64,000 nt of DNA from Primulina eburnea (lineage: Eukaryota > Streptophyta > Magnoliopsida > Lamiales > Gesneriaceae). The stretch covers positions 36,500,682 to 36,564,681 of the forward strand of contig NC_133104.1 in assembly GCF_022965805.1 (NCBI RefSeq), in the 5' to 3' direction. Position 1 is the first letter of the stretch. The number at the start of each line of letters is the position of its first letter. Below are positions 46,040 to 56,410 of the stretch, one piece after another. A program made the translations under genes and the position numbers. The notes below the pieces were generated by a model, which worked only from the letters and a program-made list of their open reading frames with translations, searched no databases and had not been told where the DNA came from.

Positions 46040-47994
46040 TGTAATGCCCGATATTTGAGTACTGTAATCAGAAGTTGATTAATTGACAGAATTGATATAT
46101 CAGGAGTTAAAATAAGACATGAAAGGAAAATCGGGCGTTGGTGCATAACAAGTCAAGAAGTTGGACAAAATATGTGGCGCCCGAGCGTTAGGAAAAGACC
46201 GCCCGAGCGCCAATGCATCACAAGATTTAAGTCTGGACAGAAAGTCTGGCGCTCGAGCGGTAGTTTGCGACCGCCCGAGCGCCAGTGTTTAACACGAGGA
46301 GGAATCGGGCAGAAAGTATGGCGCCCGAGCGGTAATTTTGACCGCCCGAGCGCCAGGAGATGTTAAGTTGAACATCTGGACAGAACATGCCGCGCCCGAG
46401 CGGTTCTTTCCAACCGCCCGAGCGCCGATTATAATACACGAAAATCTAGAACAAGCCACGTACGAAATGCATGCAAGAGATATATATAATTGTTGCTTCT
46501 CTTTCATTCCTTAGCCAGAAACGTAGAAAGCTCCAGAGAAAGCTTCAACTTCCTTTGACGTGAAGAATTCGCATTTGCGAGAAATCCGTCCGTCTGTTTT
46601 CGAATCCGAGTACAATACCGTATTCCTAGCGACGACAACTACAACTGGACGTAAGTTTTGTTACGTTTAGATATGATTTGTAATTATGATATTGTCAGAA
46701 TCGAATATGAATTATATATGGTGTTTCTGATATAGTAAACAGTATATAATTGAAGGCAGATCTAAGAACAGACTTTTTATGGAATTGATATGATTTTCAG
46801 AACGGATATGATCGAGATTTGTGATTATGATTTGTTATTACTGAGACTATGAGTTGTATTGATATTGATTTGAATTCTGGTAGTATCTCTGTGATGTTGA
46901 GATTGACGGGGTTATCGAGACTGTATTGTTATGTCGTCGAAACATCAGTAGATTGATATTGATCATATTCAATATTGATTGAGATTGTATTACTATGTTG
47001 TTGACAGTGATCAGATTATGTATTGATCAGATTATGTTTTGAATTGAGTATTGATCAGAACAGATCTTGAATAAGTTGTATATTGATATTGTATTTATGC
47101 AATTGTCATTGCCAGACTGGGTATGGACAGATTGGGATACAAGACTTCGTCTTCGTCAGACCGGGAAGACAAATGTATAAATAAATTTTGATTCAGGATT
47201 GCACAACTCGAGTTAGGTTTGACTTGAGTTTCCCTAAATCACATACTTTATTTTATTGCATTGATATTTGCAGATTATCAGATTGATGTGTTAATCTATC
47301 GACTTAGAGTAGAGTCATAGTTGGAGTCTAGGACAGATCAGCCTAGCTATGGCAGAACCGCCGAGTCTTTGTCAGAACAGCTGGGACTCTAGACTTACGG
47401 TGTATCGATGATCTTAGATGTAGATCGACTTCTATTGTAGATATTCGATACAGCATGCCGAAGTCTAAATTAGATTGGGATCCCTAGGATAGAAATAAGT
47501 TGAGATAAGATAACAAGTCATGGACTTAAATACATATTTGATTTAATTCATGTGGTCAGATCGGATACATGTTTCAATGTTTGTTTATGCTCTTATATAT
47601 TTTTTATATGATTGCATGCTTACATTGTTTATACTTGGATATTTTTATCTCACCAGAGTTATCCGGCTGTTGTCTTGTTTTGTATGTGTGCATGACAACA
47701 GGTGGGACAAGATCGGGGTCAAGAAGATGATGAGAGGAGATCGAGATTAGAGTGGTGATTCCGGACTTGGATGTAGACTTGGTTTGATACTTGAAATTTA
47801 GTAGTTGAACCTTAGATTAGCTTGAATAATTGTTGTACATTATTGTACTGTTATACTGAGATGTATAATAGGTTAAATTCTATTACGTTCCGCACTTATA
47901 TTTTAAAAAGAAAAATTTTTAGACCCTGTTTATCTTAATTGATATTTAAGTCTCAAAGATGTTTAAGAAGATGATTAGCGTCCGAGTCCCCACA
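46040..47994 (+). mobile_element. Solo LTR of the same gypsy-like family, plus orientation
   Basis: It begins TGTAATGCCCGATATTTGAG and ends GAGTCCCCACA. Flanking pentamers are TGTAC (46035-46039) and TGTAT (47995-47999), four of five alike, consistent with an ageing TSD. Homology to the reversed solo LTR at 21334-23711 is plain near the 3' end (ATCCGGCTGTTGTCTTGTTT, GCATGACAACAGGTGGGACA, TTACGTTCCGCAC). The 1955-bp copy is shorter than its relative and has a different GC-rich array near its start. Confidence 0.78.
46172..46432. repeat. Array of four GC-rich hairpins inside the solo LTR
   Basis: Four units are spaced by about 70 bases. Each has an arm GGCGCCCGAGCGGT (or a close variant), a 7-8 base loop and an arm ACCGCCCGAGCGCC. 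The arms pair at about 12 of 14 positions. The spacers contain the recurring word GGACAGAAAGT/GGGCAGAAAGT/GGACAGAACAT just before each hairpin. Confidence 0.92.
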
Positions 47995-47999
47995 TGTAT

Positions 48000-49494
48000 T
48001 GAGGGGGTTGATGGATGTTTGTGGAAGGGACAAACGAAACAATGTGAAATGGAGGGAAACTAAGTGGAACAGAAAAAACAAAGAGGGAAATTTGGGCCCA
48101 TATTTTTCCAAGCTCAATTGAAAAAAAAAAAAAAAGAATACTACGTCGTTTGATGGAACTGTGTGCAGTGCTGTTGTCCTCTGCACAACAGAGGATCTGG
48201 TCCCGCCCACGGGAGGAAACATATCTTGTTCAATAGCCAAAGTTTCTCTATACATGGAACTTTAAGTACTCTAATGATTTTTTCCTTTAAAATATTTTTA
48301 AAGATCCAACAAATTTTAGTAGCATGATTATATGAATTATGATGCTTATAATAAAGTAATGCCCCTAAAAATGTAAATGGATATTTAATATTTACATGAT
48401 TTTATAATTAACTAAATATTAAAAGTGACGAAAAATTCAATCATTCACTTATCCACTTCCGAGAGAATTTAAATGAATTATTTATTCAATTTCAATCAAT
48501 AAATATAGGTGATTAAATATTTAATTATGAAAGTATGTGCTACAGAGAACTTGTTTTGATATTTTCAGTAGGGGCATGATACGAACGAAGGGAAAAGAAA
48601 CTAGTCATGAAAGGGAAAAATTATGAAAATAATTATACATGTTTAATTTAATTTTATCGAATTTTTGAGGATTTTAATAAATGAAAATATTTTTTCTTTT
48701 AATTATACTCACGGGTCGGTTTTCGGACCAATTAAGTTAAACAAATAATAGAAGTCCAACTAGACAAAAAAAAAAACCTTTTCTCCATTCAGCTCCTTTC
48801 CCTCACCTCTAACATTTTGAAATTTTCATCCTCACATTCAAGGAGATTTTGGATTCGTTCTTCCACTTGAAGGCTGTATTAATGACATATTTTGATACGA
48901 GTAAGTGAAGCTTTTTTCATTCCATGTGATCCCAAAGTCCAAGTTTGGGCCAAAGGGAGCTAATTTAGAGTCTAAAAAGGGGGGGGTTTTTTTTTTTGTG
49001 GTTATTTGGGAGTTGTTTCACGATGAACGGTACCAAATGATAATCCTAGGTTGTAGAACTAGCTACATGATCATGAAACTTTAAACATGTGCTCAAATTA
49101 ACGTTACCACAACTGCGTCATATATCATCGTATAAAGTGAAACAAGAAGTGTTTCAAGTATTCACACGTGATCCTATGCATGTCTTACTATGGTATTATC
49201 TATTTTCTGGTACTTGAACGTGTTTGTTGAGTCCGTAAACTAATTATGCTTGGATGATGTAGGTGAGAATGAAGAAGTAGAAGAGACAGATGATGTAAAG
49301 GGCGCTTAATAGACGAGGAGCTGAGAAATATGCATGACTTGTTGTTCGAGAACCTTCTTTTCCACTAGTTTCCAATAAAATGCGCTTTCCAAATAGATAC
49401 AAGTTTGCTTATGTTTATTGACATTTGAATCATGTGCGCTCGGAGGGATCTCTCTTCTTTATGTTAGTCAATTTTAATATTAAACTTTATAAGA
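48000..49494. other. Repeat-derived intergenic sequence
   Basis: No supported gene. 48720-49430 has the look of a decayed gypsy LTR (pyrimidine-rich leader, GGTGAGAATGAAGAAGTAGA near 49260), but no ends can be set. A GGGGGGGTTTTTTTTTT homopolymer lies at about 48978-48998. Confidence 0.4.
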
Positions 49495-49650
49495 AGAGTG
49501 GGTCTCATGTAAGACCGTCTCACGGATCTTAATCTGTAAGACGGGTCAACCTTACCGATATTCATAGTAAAAAGTAATACTTTTTCATGGATGATCCAAA
49601 AAAATATCCGTCTCATAAATACGACATGTGAGACCGTCTCATTTGTCTAT
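49495..49650 (+). mobile_element. MITE-like repeat, copy 3
   Basis: Same family and orientation as 10541-10726, with ends TAAGACCGTCTCACGG and GTGAGACCGTCTCAT. Shortened internally by about 30 bases. Confidence 0.8.
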
Positions 49651-50089
49651 AAAAAAACCACTATAGCCTTCTTTTTGTAAAACTAAATAAGTTCCCGTAT
49701 CCGGTGACTTGAGGCCCAATTCAAATAAATCCATAAACTTTGTATACTCTCGGATATTGATTATTTTGATCAATCAAATCTGTGTATGGTTTTGACTTGT
49801 CTATGATCTGGCCCATATAATTCGTGAACCATTTTCCTCACCATATCCTCATCTACAACAATTAAATTTCTGAAAGGAAGAGGATGACGAGGATATTGTG
49901 TCCCCGAGCGTTCCAACCAGAATCAAATCCTCGAAAACAAGTATGTGTCATATGTTCATACGCTCCAAGTTTATATAAAGGATTGGTCATATCTTAAGCG
50001 TGATTCATTAGTTGCTTTCAACTCGCCAGTCATAGCCATTTGATTAAACATACAAAGATTCAGATTTGGCGGGACAACCAGACCCCAAG
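49651..50089. other. Intergenic, nothing recognised
   Basis: No gene or clear repeat apart from the minisatellite that starts at its right end. Confidence 0.4.
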
Positions 50090-50144
50090 GCCGACATCCA
50101 CTCGCCTTCAAAGTTGGTAGAGACACTCCAACCTAAAGGCTGAC
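50090..50144 (+). repeat. 50-bp minisatellite, left part (split by the Tat element)
   Basis: Unit 1 starts GCCGACATCCACTCGCC and contains CAAAGTTGGTAGAGACAC. Unit 2 starts GCTGAC and is cut by the retrotransposon, resuming at 62349 (ATCCAAAACCGTCGAAG TTGG). Unit 3 is 62392-62440. A more diverged unit may precede at 50060-50089. Confidence 0.8.
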
Positions 50145-50818
50145 TGATGCGATCCAGGCGAAATAGATGAGCAGGGTCGGGTGCTCCACCGGATCGAATC
50201 AAGTATTTGTAGTGTTGTTTAGGAAAATGAACAAGGTATATGGCTTCAATCTTGACCTGCAAACAAGAAGATGAACTCGTGAATGGGCGCCGGAGGGGTG
50301 TCCGACGTGACCACTCCGATGATTAAATCAGCAGGCAAAGAAGAAATTAAGCAATATATATGCGAATATATGTGAACAATACTTTTTAGTTCAAAGAGTC
50401 TCTCTTTTAAATGAATTTAATACCTGCTATTTATAGGGGAGGAATGAGTAGTTTCCTCGATTTCCGTGACATCTACTAAGTCGGTTTACCTTCCTAGCTT
50501 CTGATGACTTCTCGGACACTCCAAGCCCAAGTTGCTCTGGCAGATTAGATGGCATGTAATGATTATACTCAAGTGTGGCTCACTTGTCGAGGTAACGCTA
50601 TTTTCGAGGTTGCCAAAGTGGATATGCAACTGGGAAACACTACCCGGTCAGGGGAGAAGCACCCGACCAACTCTATGAGAGCCCGGGTAAATAATAAAGA
50701 ATTGCGTACAACACCAATCCATCCGGGAAGAGGAGTTATACCATCCGGGAAGAGGAGTTATACCCGGATACTCCTGAAATCGACCCTGACTATGACCCGG
50801 ATCCTACTAGGGGTATCA
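50145..50818 (-). repeat. 3' LTR of the Tat element
   Basis: Plus-strand text starts TGATGCGATCCAGGCG and ends AGGGGTATCA. It is identical in length (674 bp) and, as far as I compared, in sequence to 61670-62343. It contains a 23-bp internal duplication (CATCCGGGAAGAGGAGTTAT twice, near 50728 and 50746). A TATA-like CTATAAATAGC lies on the minus strand at about 50431-50441. Confidence 0.97.
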
Positions 50819-50832
50819 CCACCCATCCCTAA
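50819..50832 (-). other. Polypurine tract of the Tat element
   Basis: On the minus strand TAGGGATGGGTGG directly precedes the 3' LTR. It is the expected primer for plus-strand DNA synthesis. Confidence 0.8.
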
Positions 50833-51160
50833 AATAGTCGGGCTAGAGCTTGACTCGCTGTCCCGATTTGATCCTTTCTGCACTCTTTGCAATTGTGAAC
50901 AAATATTTAAACAAGGGAACTTTTGGAGTGTCTCGTATCCCATATCCTTGACTCCCCGATGTCTGATAATCACTATTCTCGAGAGAATCGATCGAATACA
51001 TTAATGAGGATGCTACTGAAAATTGCTCGTTTTTCAAGGTAATGATGAGTCTATACTCTCAATAACTGCACACGTCTCTTCACTTGGACGCACGATTTCC
51101 TAAGCGTCCTACGATCGTCCGATTAAATTTGAATCGAAGGTAGAGATGAACGCTCTACCC

Positions 51161-51170
51161 TATAAATAGA
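51161..51170 (+). promoter_or_regulatory. TATA box of antisense unit A
   Basis: CCTATAAATAGAGACC lies 42 bases upstream of the ATG at 51203. The preceding 45 bases (GTCCGATTAAATTTGAATCG, GGTAGAGAT) are related to those before the TATA box of unit C. Confidence 0.7.
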
Positions 51171-51202
51171 GACCTTGCTTATCCTTCCATCTTATCAATG
51201 CA

Positions 51203-51616
51203 ATGGCAAGCTCAAGCAATTCGAAAGCTCCTGATATGGCGGGGGAATTTATGCGTGCGGTCACAGAGAGACGGAAGACTGATTTGGAAGACGAAGTTTT
51301 CCACAAAATACTCCTATTTTGGGAAAGATTGTACGAGCTGGAATCTTCTCAGTACGCAGAAGGGGCTCCTGCTCCTGAGAACGTGGCTCGTATGCAGAAG
51401 TACCGTGAACGTCTTTGTGTTGCGGAGTATGTGGACATATTTACTCACCATGGTGTCTACGCACTAATGCTAGAAAAGGAGTTGAAGATCCTGGAAGACA
51501 TAGCCGGGTCAGATAGCTTTGGCAAGACCGCTACCGGAGATCTTAGCGGTTGGCTGCACAAATGGAGGGTTGCTGTAGAGGATGAACATCTCCGTGTAAT
51601 TCGTGCTCATTTTTAA
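51203..51616 (+). CDS. Antisense small ORF A of the Tat element, 137 aa
   Basis: Plus-strand frame, opposite to gag-pol, between the 3' LTR and the integrase. Residues 1-12 are Ser/Ala-rich. The rest looks like a compact helical protein (FHKILLFWERLYELE, KYRERLCVAEYVDIFTHHG, LMLEKELKILEDIAG, LSGWLHKWRVAVEDEHLRVI). It aligns over its last two thirds with ORF B at 52135-52566: KYRERLCVAEYVDIF with KYIREFAVARITDLV, and LSGWLHKWRVAVEDEHLRVI with LTNWITEWRDSVSVVMDDII. I do not recognise the family. Tat elements are known to carry extra ORFs, often antisense, but I cannot match this one. It has its own TATA box and ATG, so it is probably transcribed separately. Function unknown. Confidence 0.7.
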   Translation: MASSSNSKAPDMAGEFMRAVTERRKTDLEDEVFHKILLFWERLYELESSQYAEGAPAPENVARMQKYRERLCVAEYVDIFTHHGVYALMLEKELKILEDIAGSDSFGKTATGDLSGWLHKWRVAVEDEHLRVIRAHF

Positions 51617-52090
51617 TAATGAAATGTCCTTTTGTTTTCGTTCTAGCACTTATCTGGTAAATAGCGAAACCCACTTAAACGAAATTAAATAATGAAAATT
51701 GACATGACTAATAATCCCTAGATAATAATGCTTAGGCCAATGAGGTCTCGGTCTACCAGTTTGTTATGTTGAGATCTCGAGATTGTAGTCCGAGAGAAGG
51801 AATAAACAGGGACCAAGAATCCCCCGGTCTGCTGACGTGGTGCCATAATAATATGAGATTTATTGAACTCCTGCCAAACAAAAACGTTCCGTATTTCGAG
51901 GCACCTCAGACTTGACGTTTTGATAGCTGTTCAGATCCTTTCGTCTGCTCCGCGCAATTTACGAGGGACATCCTGATCATACACCTGTCCAAATCTGATG
52001 GCTATGATCAACTCTTGCCTTTGAATAATAAAGGAGACGCTTCGCATGGCTGAGACTCTTGGATTTCCCCCACATTTAAGGACGTTTGCC

Positions 52091-52100
52091 TATAAGTAAG
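52091..52100 (+). promoter_or_regulatory. TATA box of antisense unit B
   Basis: GCCTATAAGTAAGAGGG lies 44 bases upstream of the ATG at 52135, matching the geometry at unit A. Confidence 0.65.
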
Positions 52101-52134
52101 AGGGTGAACACAAAAAACAATTTCCCATTTTACC

Positions 52135-52566
52135 ATGTCGAGTTCAGGCGGTTCCAGTGCTTGCAGCAGCACACACGTCTTGGTGACCCCGGCAATGCGT
52201 CCTCATCTAGAGGAGCTGAAGAGAGGCATCGAGGAGAGCGTGTGGAGGAAAGTTATGACCGTACGAGATAAGGCCCACGATCTGGATTTTTCCTACCGCA
52301 ACAGTCTCGTTCTTACTCGAGCACAAAGAGCAAGAGCGAGGAAGTATATCCGAGAATTTGCAGTGGCTCGGATTACAGACCTGGTTAATGACCAGGTTCT
52401 ACTACACATGATGCTGCGGAAAGAATGGCATGCGCTAACCAAGATAATGCACAATGAAACCTTTGTCAATCTTCGAATCCACGAGCTGACTAACTGGATA
52501 ACAGAATGGCGAGATTCTGTGTCTGTTGTAATGGATGACATAATTGCTCGCCGCTTCTTTATGTAA
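52135..52566 (+). CDS. Antisense small ORF B of the Tat element, 143 aa, paralogue of ORF A
   Basis: Starts MSSSGGSSACSS, a Ser-rich head like that of ORF A (MASSSNSKAP). It continues with helical, charge-rich sequence (RPHLEELKRGIEESVWRKVM, LTRAQRARARKYIREFAVAR, LLHMMLRKEWHALTKIM, LTNWITEWRDSVSVVMDDI). Predicted layout, size and the aligned C-terminal WxxEWR/WxxKWR segment argue for duplication from a common ancestor with ORF A, now strongly diverged. Both frames have stayed open, which suggests selection. No domain is recognised. It lies on the strand opposite to gag-pol and has its own TATA box. Confidence 0.7.
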   Translation: MSSSGGSSACSSTHVLVTPAMRPHLEELKRGIEESVWRKVMTVRDKAHDLDFSYRNSLVLTRAQRARARKYIREFAVARITDLVNDQVLLHMMLRKEWHALTKIMHNETFVNLRIHELTNWITEWRDSVSVVMDDIIARRFFM

Positions 52567-52899
52567 TGAGAAATTTATTGCTTTTTATTGCTTTATTGCC
52601 TCTTTTCCAGAAAATCTATATAAATTTACGTGCGTCGCAACAATAGATGCTCAACCAATCGTAATAATTCGAATTATAAAACTGAAAACGTCTCCGCGAT
52701 ATACCTGTCTGGGAATCTATTCCGGGGTGCGATATCCTTCTTCCTGGACTAAAAACACAATCCCGGGTAATTAAATTTCCGGGCTATCGAACAAGTTGTC
52801 GGGGGCCTCGCCTTTTACTTCGCGCATTTTGCTTGTGTACTTCCCTCAAATTTACGTGTTTCCAAGTAAAAACCGGGATTTAAAATCTCCCCGGTTTAA

Positions 52900-53019
52900 C
52901 ATAACATATAACATATCGAGGCCTCAAACCTCCCGATTTATAAAATAACATGCCGGGGCCTTAAACCTCCCGGGCTCCCAAATAACATGCCGCGGCCTTA
53001 AACCCCCCGGGCTACCAAA
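52900..53019 (+). repeat. 37-bp tandem repeat, three units
   Basis: Units start TAACATATCGAGGCCTCAAA, TAACATGCCGGGGCCTTAAA and TAACATGCCGCGGCCTTAAA, each followed by CCTCCCG-type sequence. It lies between units B and C, upstream of the unit C promoter. Confidence 0.85.
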
Positions 53020-53208
53020 AACTGGGTAATTCAAAAGGTACCGTGATAGTACGTACCTTTCTTGCTTCAACGGTTATCAACGTTTCGAATTTCGAGGCGT
53101 TGATAAGTCTGACACCATAATGATTACGCGTGTCCTTACCGATTCCCAAGGATCATCTCGTCCATCCGATTAGATGCAAATCAAGGGTAGAGATCGAGTC
53201 CTTCTCCT

Positions 53209-53217
53209 TATAAGTAG
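53209..53217 (+). promoter_or_regulatory. TATA box of antisense unit C
   Basis: TATAAGTAG lies 153 bases upstream of the ATG at 53362, giving a longer 5' UTR than in units A and B. The 45 bases before it (TCCGATTAGATGCAAATCAA, GGTAGAGAT) match the unit A promoter. Confidence 0.65.
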
Positions 53218-53361
53218 TGCCTAAATTATTTTGAAAATATCACTTTCAAATTCGAATCTCCGGCGAAGCCCTGCTTAAATTGCTCCTCGAAGCTCTTCCG
53301 TGCAAAAAATCACCCACTTCCGAAGCTCCTCTTCAAAACCTGTAAGTTCTCTATTTTTATC

Positions 53362-55570
53362 ATGTCAAACTCTACTTCTTCAACGTCGGGAGCCAATGCG
53401 CGAGGCTCTCCTAGCGACGAATCTGCTGCGTTACGCTCCGATGCTTCTCAATCTCCCCCACCCCAACGCTCTGTCACCCAACCTGCTAAGAGACCAGTAG
53501 CCTCTTTAATTAAACCATCTTCTTCTAAACCCTCCATTCCTAATTCCTCCCGAATTCTCGCCCAAAGAAAAGGTAAGGGCAAAACTCGGGCCGTGAGCCC
53601 TCCTCCTGTCGAGGCCCCGGGATTTCCCTGGTTCTCCTCTCTGAGTAGCACCCTGCGCCCAGGGGCGGATGAAGAACTTAGGACCTTGGGTAGTATTCCT
53701 TCCAATCTTTCTATTTTAATACCCGAGTCCTCTGATAGGGCAAAAAACCCCCCTCAAGGGTACACTACTTTTTTCCGGGACCAAATTAAGAATGGTCTTA
53801 GATTTCCGATTCACCCCTTTTTCATTGCAGTTGCCAAATTTTTTGGCGTACCCATTAACCAATTTCACCCTAATTCTTTTAGGATAATGGCTGCCACTTA
53901 TGTCCTCTTTAACATGAATAATTTTCTTATTAACCCCCTCATTCTTCACTATTACTTTTCTTGCCGGTTTGGGGATAATGCCTTTTCCCTGACTGCCCGG
54001 CATAACGCTCGCTTCCTTGATGATATTCCCTCTTCTCAAAAAGGGTGGAAAGGAAGATACTTTTTTATTCGACTTCCGGGAGATCTTCCCTGCTTGTCTG
54101 GCTTTCTCTCTTCTCTGCCTACACAACCTTCGCTTCCCGGCACCTATAAATTTGAAGAACCCTTCATCGTGAGCCAGGATTTGGTGGAAGGGCGCAAATA
54201 CTCATCTTCCACATTAATTTCTGATGATAATTTGATCACATATGGGTTGAGTCCCCGGGGTGAGGATCCCGAAGATCGCATGATTGATGAGGTGGCGGGC
54301 TCGGGCCCTCAACCCGGTAATTCACCCTTCTTTCTTGCCACCCCCTCCCTTGTTCTTTCCTTAATTTACTCAACACTTACTTCTCCTCTGTCCAGATAAC
54401 TCCGAGATGCAAGCAGCTTTCGCTAAAAGACGAGCAGTCGAAAAGGCGGCCCGGGAAAAGGAACTCGCAACAAACCGGGCAATGGCCGAAGCAGAAAAAC
54501 AACGTGCTATGGAGGAAACGCCCCGGGGAATCGAAATTACTCGAGAGAATCCTTCCCGGGATGATACTCTTCGGGTAGTGGTTGAGACCTCAGAGGAGGC
54601 CGAAGATCTGGTTCCTCTTAGTAAAAGGCAAAGGATCTTGGCTGTCGAGCCCGAACTGATTATCTTGGATAATCCTCCTGCAGGTGATCAGGGTCCTTCT
54701 GGTTCCCACGAATCCCTTCCTCCTCCGCAGTTCAAGGAAGCCTCCAGCTCCGAATTTCCTTCGACTAACATTTTTTTCGAAGGGCCTACTTCTAGTGGCG
54801 CGAAACGCTTTAAGCAGATGCTCAGTCTTTCTGAGGCGGCCTTTCTAAAAAGTGTTCCGGCCTGCAATAGATTTCTGGAAGGATCGAATCGCCTCTATTC
54901 CGTAAGTTTTTCTCCTTATTACACTTATATTTTGACACATTCTTTATGACTTTTGCTCTTTGTTTTTGCTTAGGCTGCTCAAATGATAATGTCTGCTTTT
55001 GAGGAGGTGGCTGCAGTAGCCACCAAGACAAATAGGCAAGCCCGGGCGGCTCAAGAAATTCATGATCAACTTCGAGAAGATATTGCCCGGGCTACCAAGC
55101 TGCATGAGGAGAAAGTCACCGGTCTCCTGGCCTCCCTGGAAATGGCCAACCAGCATTTGGCTTCCGCTCAGCGTGCTCGGGATGAAAGTTTAATCCGAGA
55201 AGAGGCCTCTCAAAGGCAGATTGCTTTCTTGGAATCCCGGACCCGCTACCTTGAGGAAGAAGCTACTCGCCAACAACATCGAGTCGTGGCTGCTGAGGAT
55301 AAGCTTAAATCCTTACAGCTTACTCAAGAGGAATGGAAGACTATTTTCCTTCAATCCTCAGATTTCCAAGCGGCTGTTGAAGATAGATCATACAACTACT
55401 TCAAAGTCGGTTTTGAGAAATGCCGGGAACAGTTTGAAGAGGAAAACTTAATCCCGGCTAACAAAGAAGGCTTCCCGGATATTGACAAAGCCATTAACTC
55501 CCTTCCTAAAGATGGTGATGCTGACCAAGAGGCTGGGGAGTCCGGGGATCAAACTGCACCTTTAGAGTAG
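53362..55570 (+). CDS. Antisense spliced gene of the Tat element (Transposase_28-like), 3 exons, 685 aa
   Basis: Exons 53362-54316, 54396-54901 and 54974-55570 join in frame across GT-AG introns of 79 and 72 bp (CAACCCG|GTAATT...GTCCAG|ATAACT; TATTCC|GTAAGT...GCTTAG|GCTGCT). Exon 1: a Ser/Pro-rich head (1-80), then a region like the 'putative gypsy type transposon' family PF04195 (YTTFFRDQIKNGLRFPIHPF, FRIMAATYVLFNMNNFLI, GWKGRYFFIRLPGD). Exon 2: basic/acidic (QAAFAKRRAVEKAAREKELA, LVPLSKRQRILAV). Exon 3: a long coiled coil (HEEKVTGLLASLEMANQHLA, RYLEEEATRQQHRVVAAEDK) and an acidic tail. It runs opposite to gag-pol. Extra ORFs of this kind are known in Tat elements; their role is not established. 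The GC-rich arrays on either side are not part of it. Confidence 0.82.
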
Positions 55571-55716
55571 GATTGTTTACCTTCTCTCTTTTTTCTTTGT
55601 AATTTCCGGCCTTCGAGCCCTTTAATGAAGAACTTTCTTTTCTTCCTTGTGACTAAATGATATGTGAAATACATATGTATTCCCAGACCCGGTCCTCATG
55701 GTCATTTGGGCCTTTT

Positions 55717-56318
55717 AAGAGCCAAAGCGCGGAGCCTTGGGCCGGGGAGCACGTCCCGGGACTTGGAATGGTCGAGGTGTGTGGCCCCGAGCCAGGGTGT
55801 AGTGCCCTGGGCTTTTGAGAACCAAGGTGCGGAGCCTTGGGCCGGGGAGCATGTCCCGGGACTTGGAATGGTCGAGGTGTGTGGCCCCGAGCCAGGGTGT
55901 AGTGCCCTGGGCTTTTAAGAACCAAGGTGCGGAGCCTTGGGCCGGGGAGCATGTCCCGGGACTTGGAATGGTCGAGGTGTGTGGCCCCGAGCCAGGGTGT
56001 AGTGCCCTGGGCTTTTAAGAACCAAGGTGCGGAGCCTTGGGCCGGGGAGCATGTCCCGGGACTTGGAATGGTCGAGGTGTGTGGCCCCGAGCCAGGGTGT
56101 AGTGCCCTGGGCTTTTAAGAACCAAGGTGCGGAGCCTTGGGCCGGGGAGCATGTCCCGGGACTTGGAATGGTCGAGGTGTGTGGCCCCGAGCCAGGGTGT
56201 AGTGCCCTGGGCTTTTGAGAACCAAGGTGCGGAGCCTTGGGCCGGGGAGCATGTCCCGGGACTTGGAATGGTCGAGGTGTGTGGCCCCGAGCCAGGGTGT
56301 AGTGCCCTGGGCTTTTAA
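55717..56318. repeat. 100-bp tandem repeat, six near-identical copies
   Basis: Six head-to-tail units of 100 bp begin at about 55717, 55817, 55917, 56017, 56117 and 56217. Each contains GCGGAGCCTTGGGCCGGGGA, TCCCGGGACTTGGAATGGTC and GAGCCAGGGTGTAGTGCCCT. The first unit differs at a few positions; the others differ by one or two bases. The array lies between the 3' end of the antisense gene (plus) and the 3' end of integrase (minus). Frames that stay open through it exist because 100-bp units shift phase. Confidence 0.97.
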
Positions 56319-56410
56319 GATTAGTACTCGTCGAACTTAAGATGTAAGAAATAATAGAACACTTCTGAGAAAAATATATCTTCCATTATATCTTCAATCA
56401 ATACATCCAT

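Noticed and set aside
46172..46432. CRISPR-like array of regularly spaced repeats
   Set aside because: This is a plant nuclear sequence. The repeats are imperfect hairpins with similar, not unique, spacers and lie inside an LTR.
50549..51004. 151-aa plus-strand ORF crossing the 3' LTR border
   Set aside because: The first 90 codons are LTR sequence that recurs at 62074. No domain; the frame is accidental.
55664..56318. Series of overlapping plus-strand ORFs with the same 63-aa sequence
   Set aside because: They are one 100-bp tandem repeat read in shifting phase. The repeat unit is not a multiple of three and there is no protein-like conservation.
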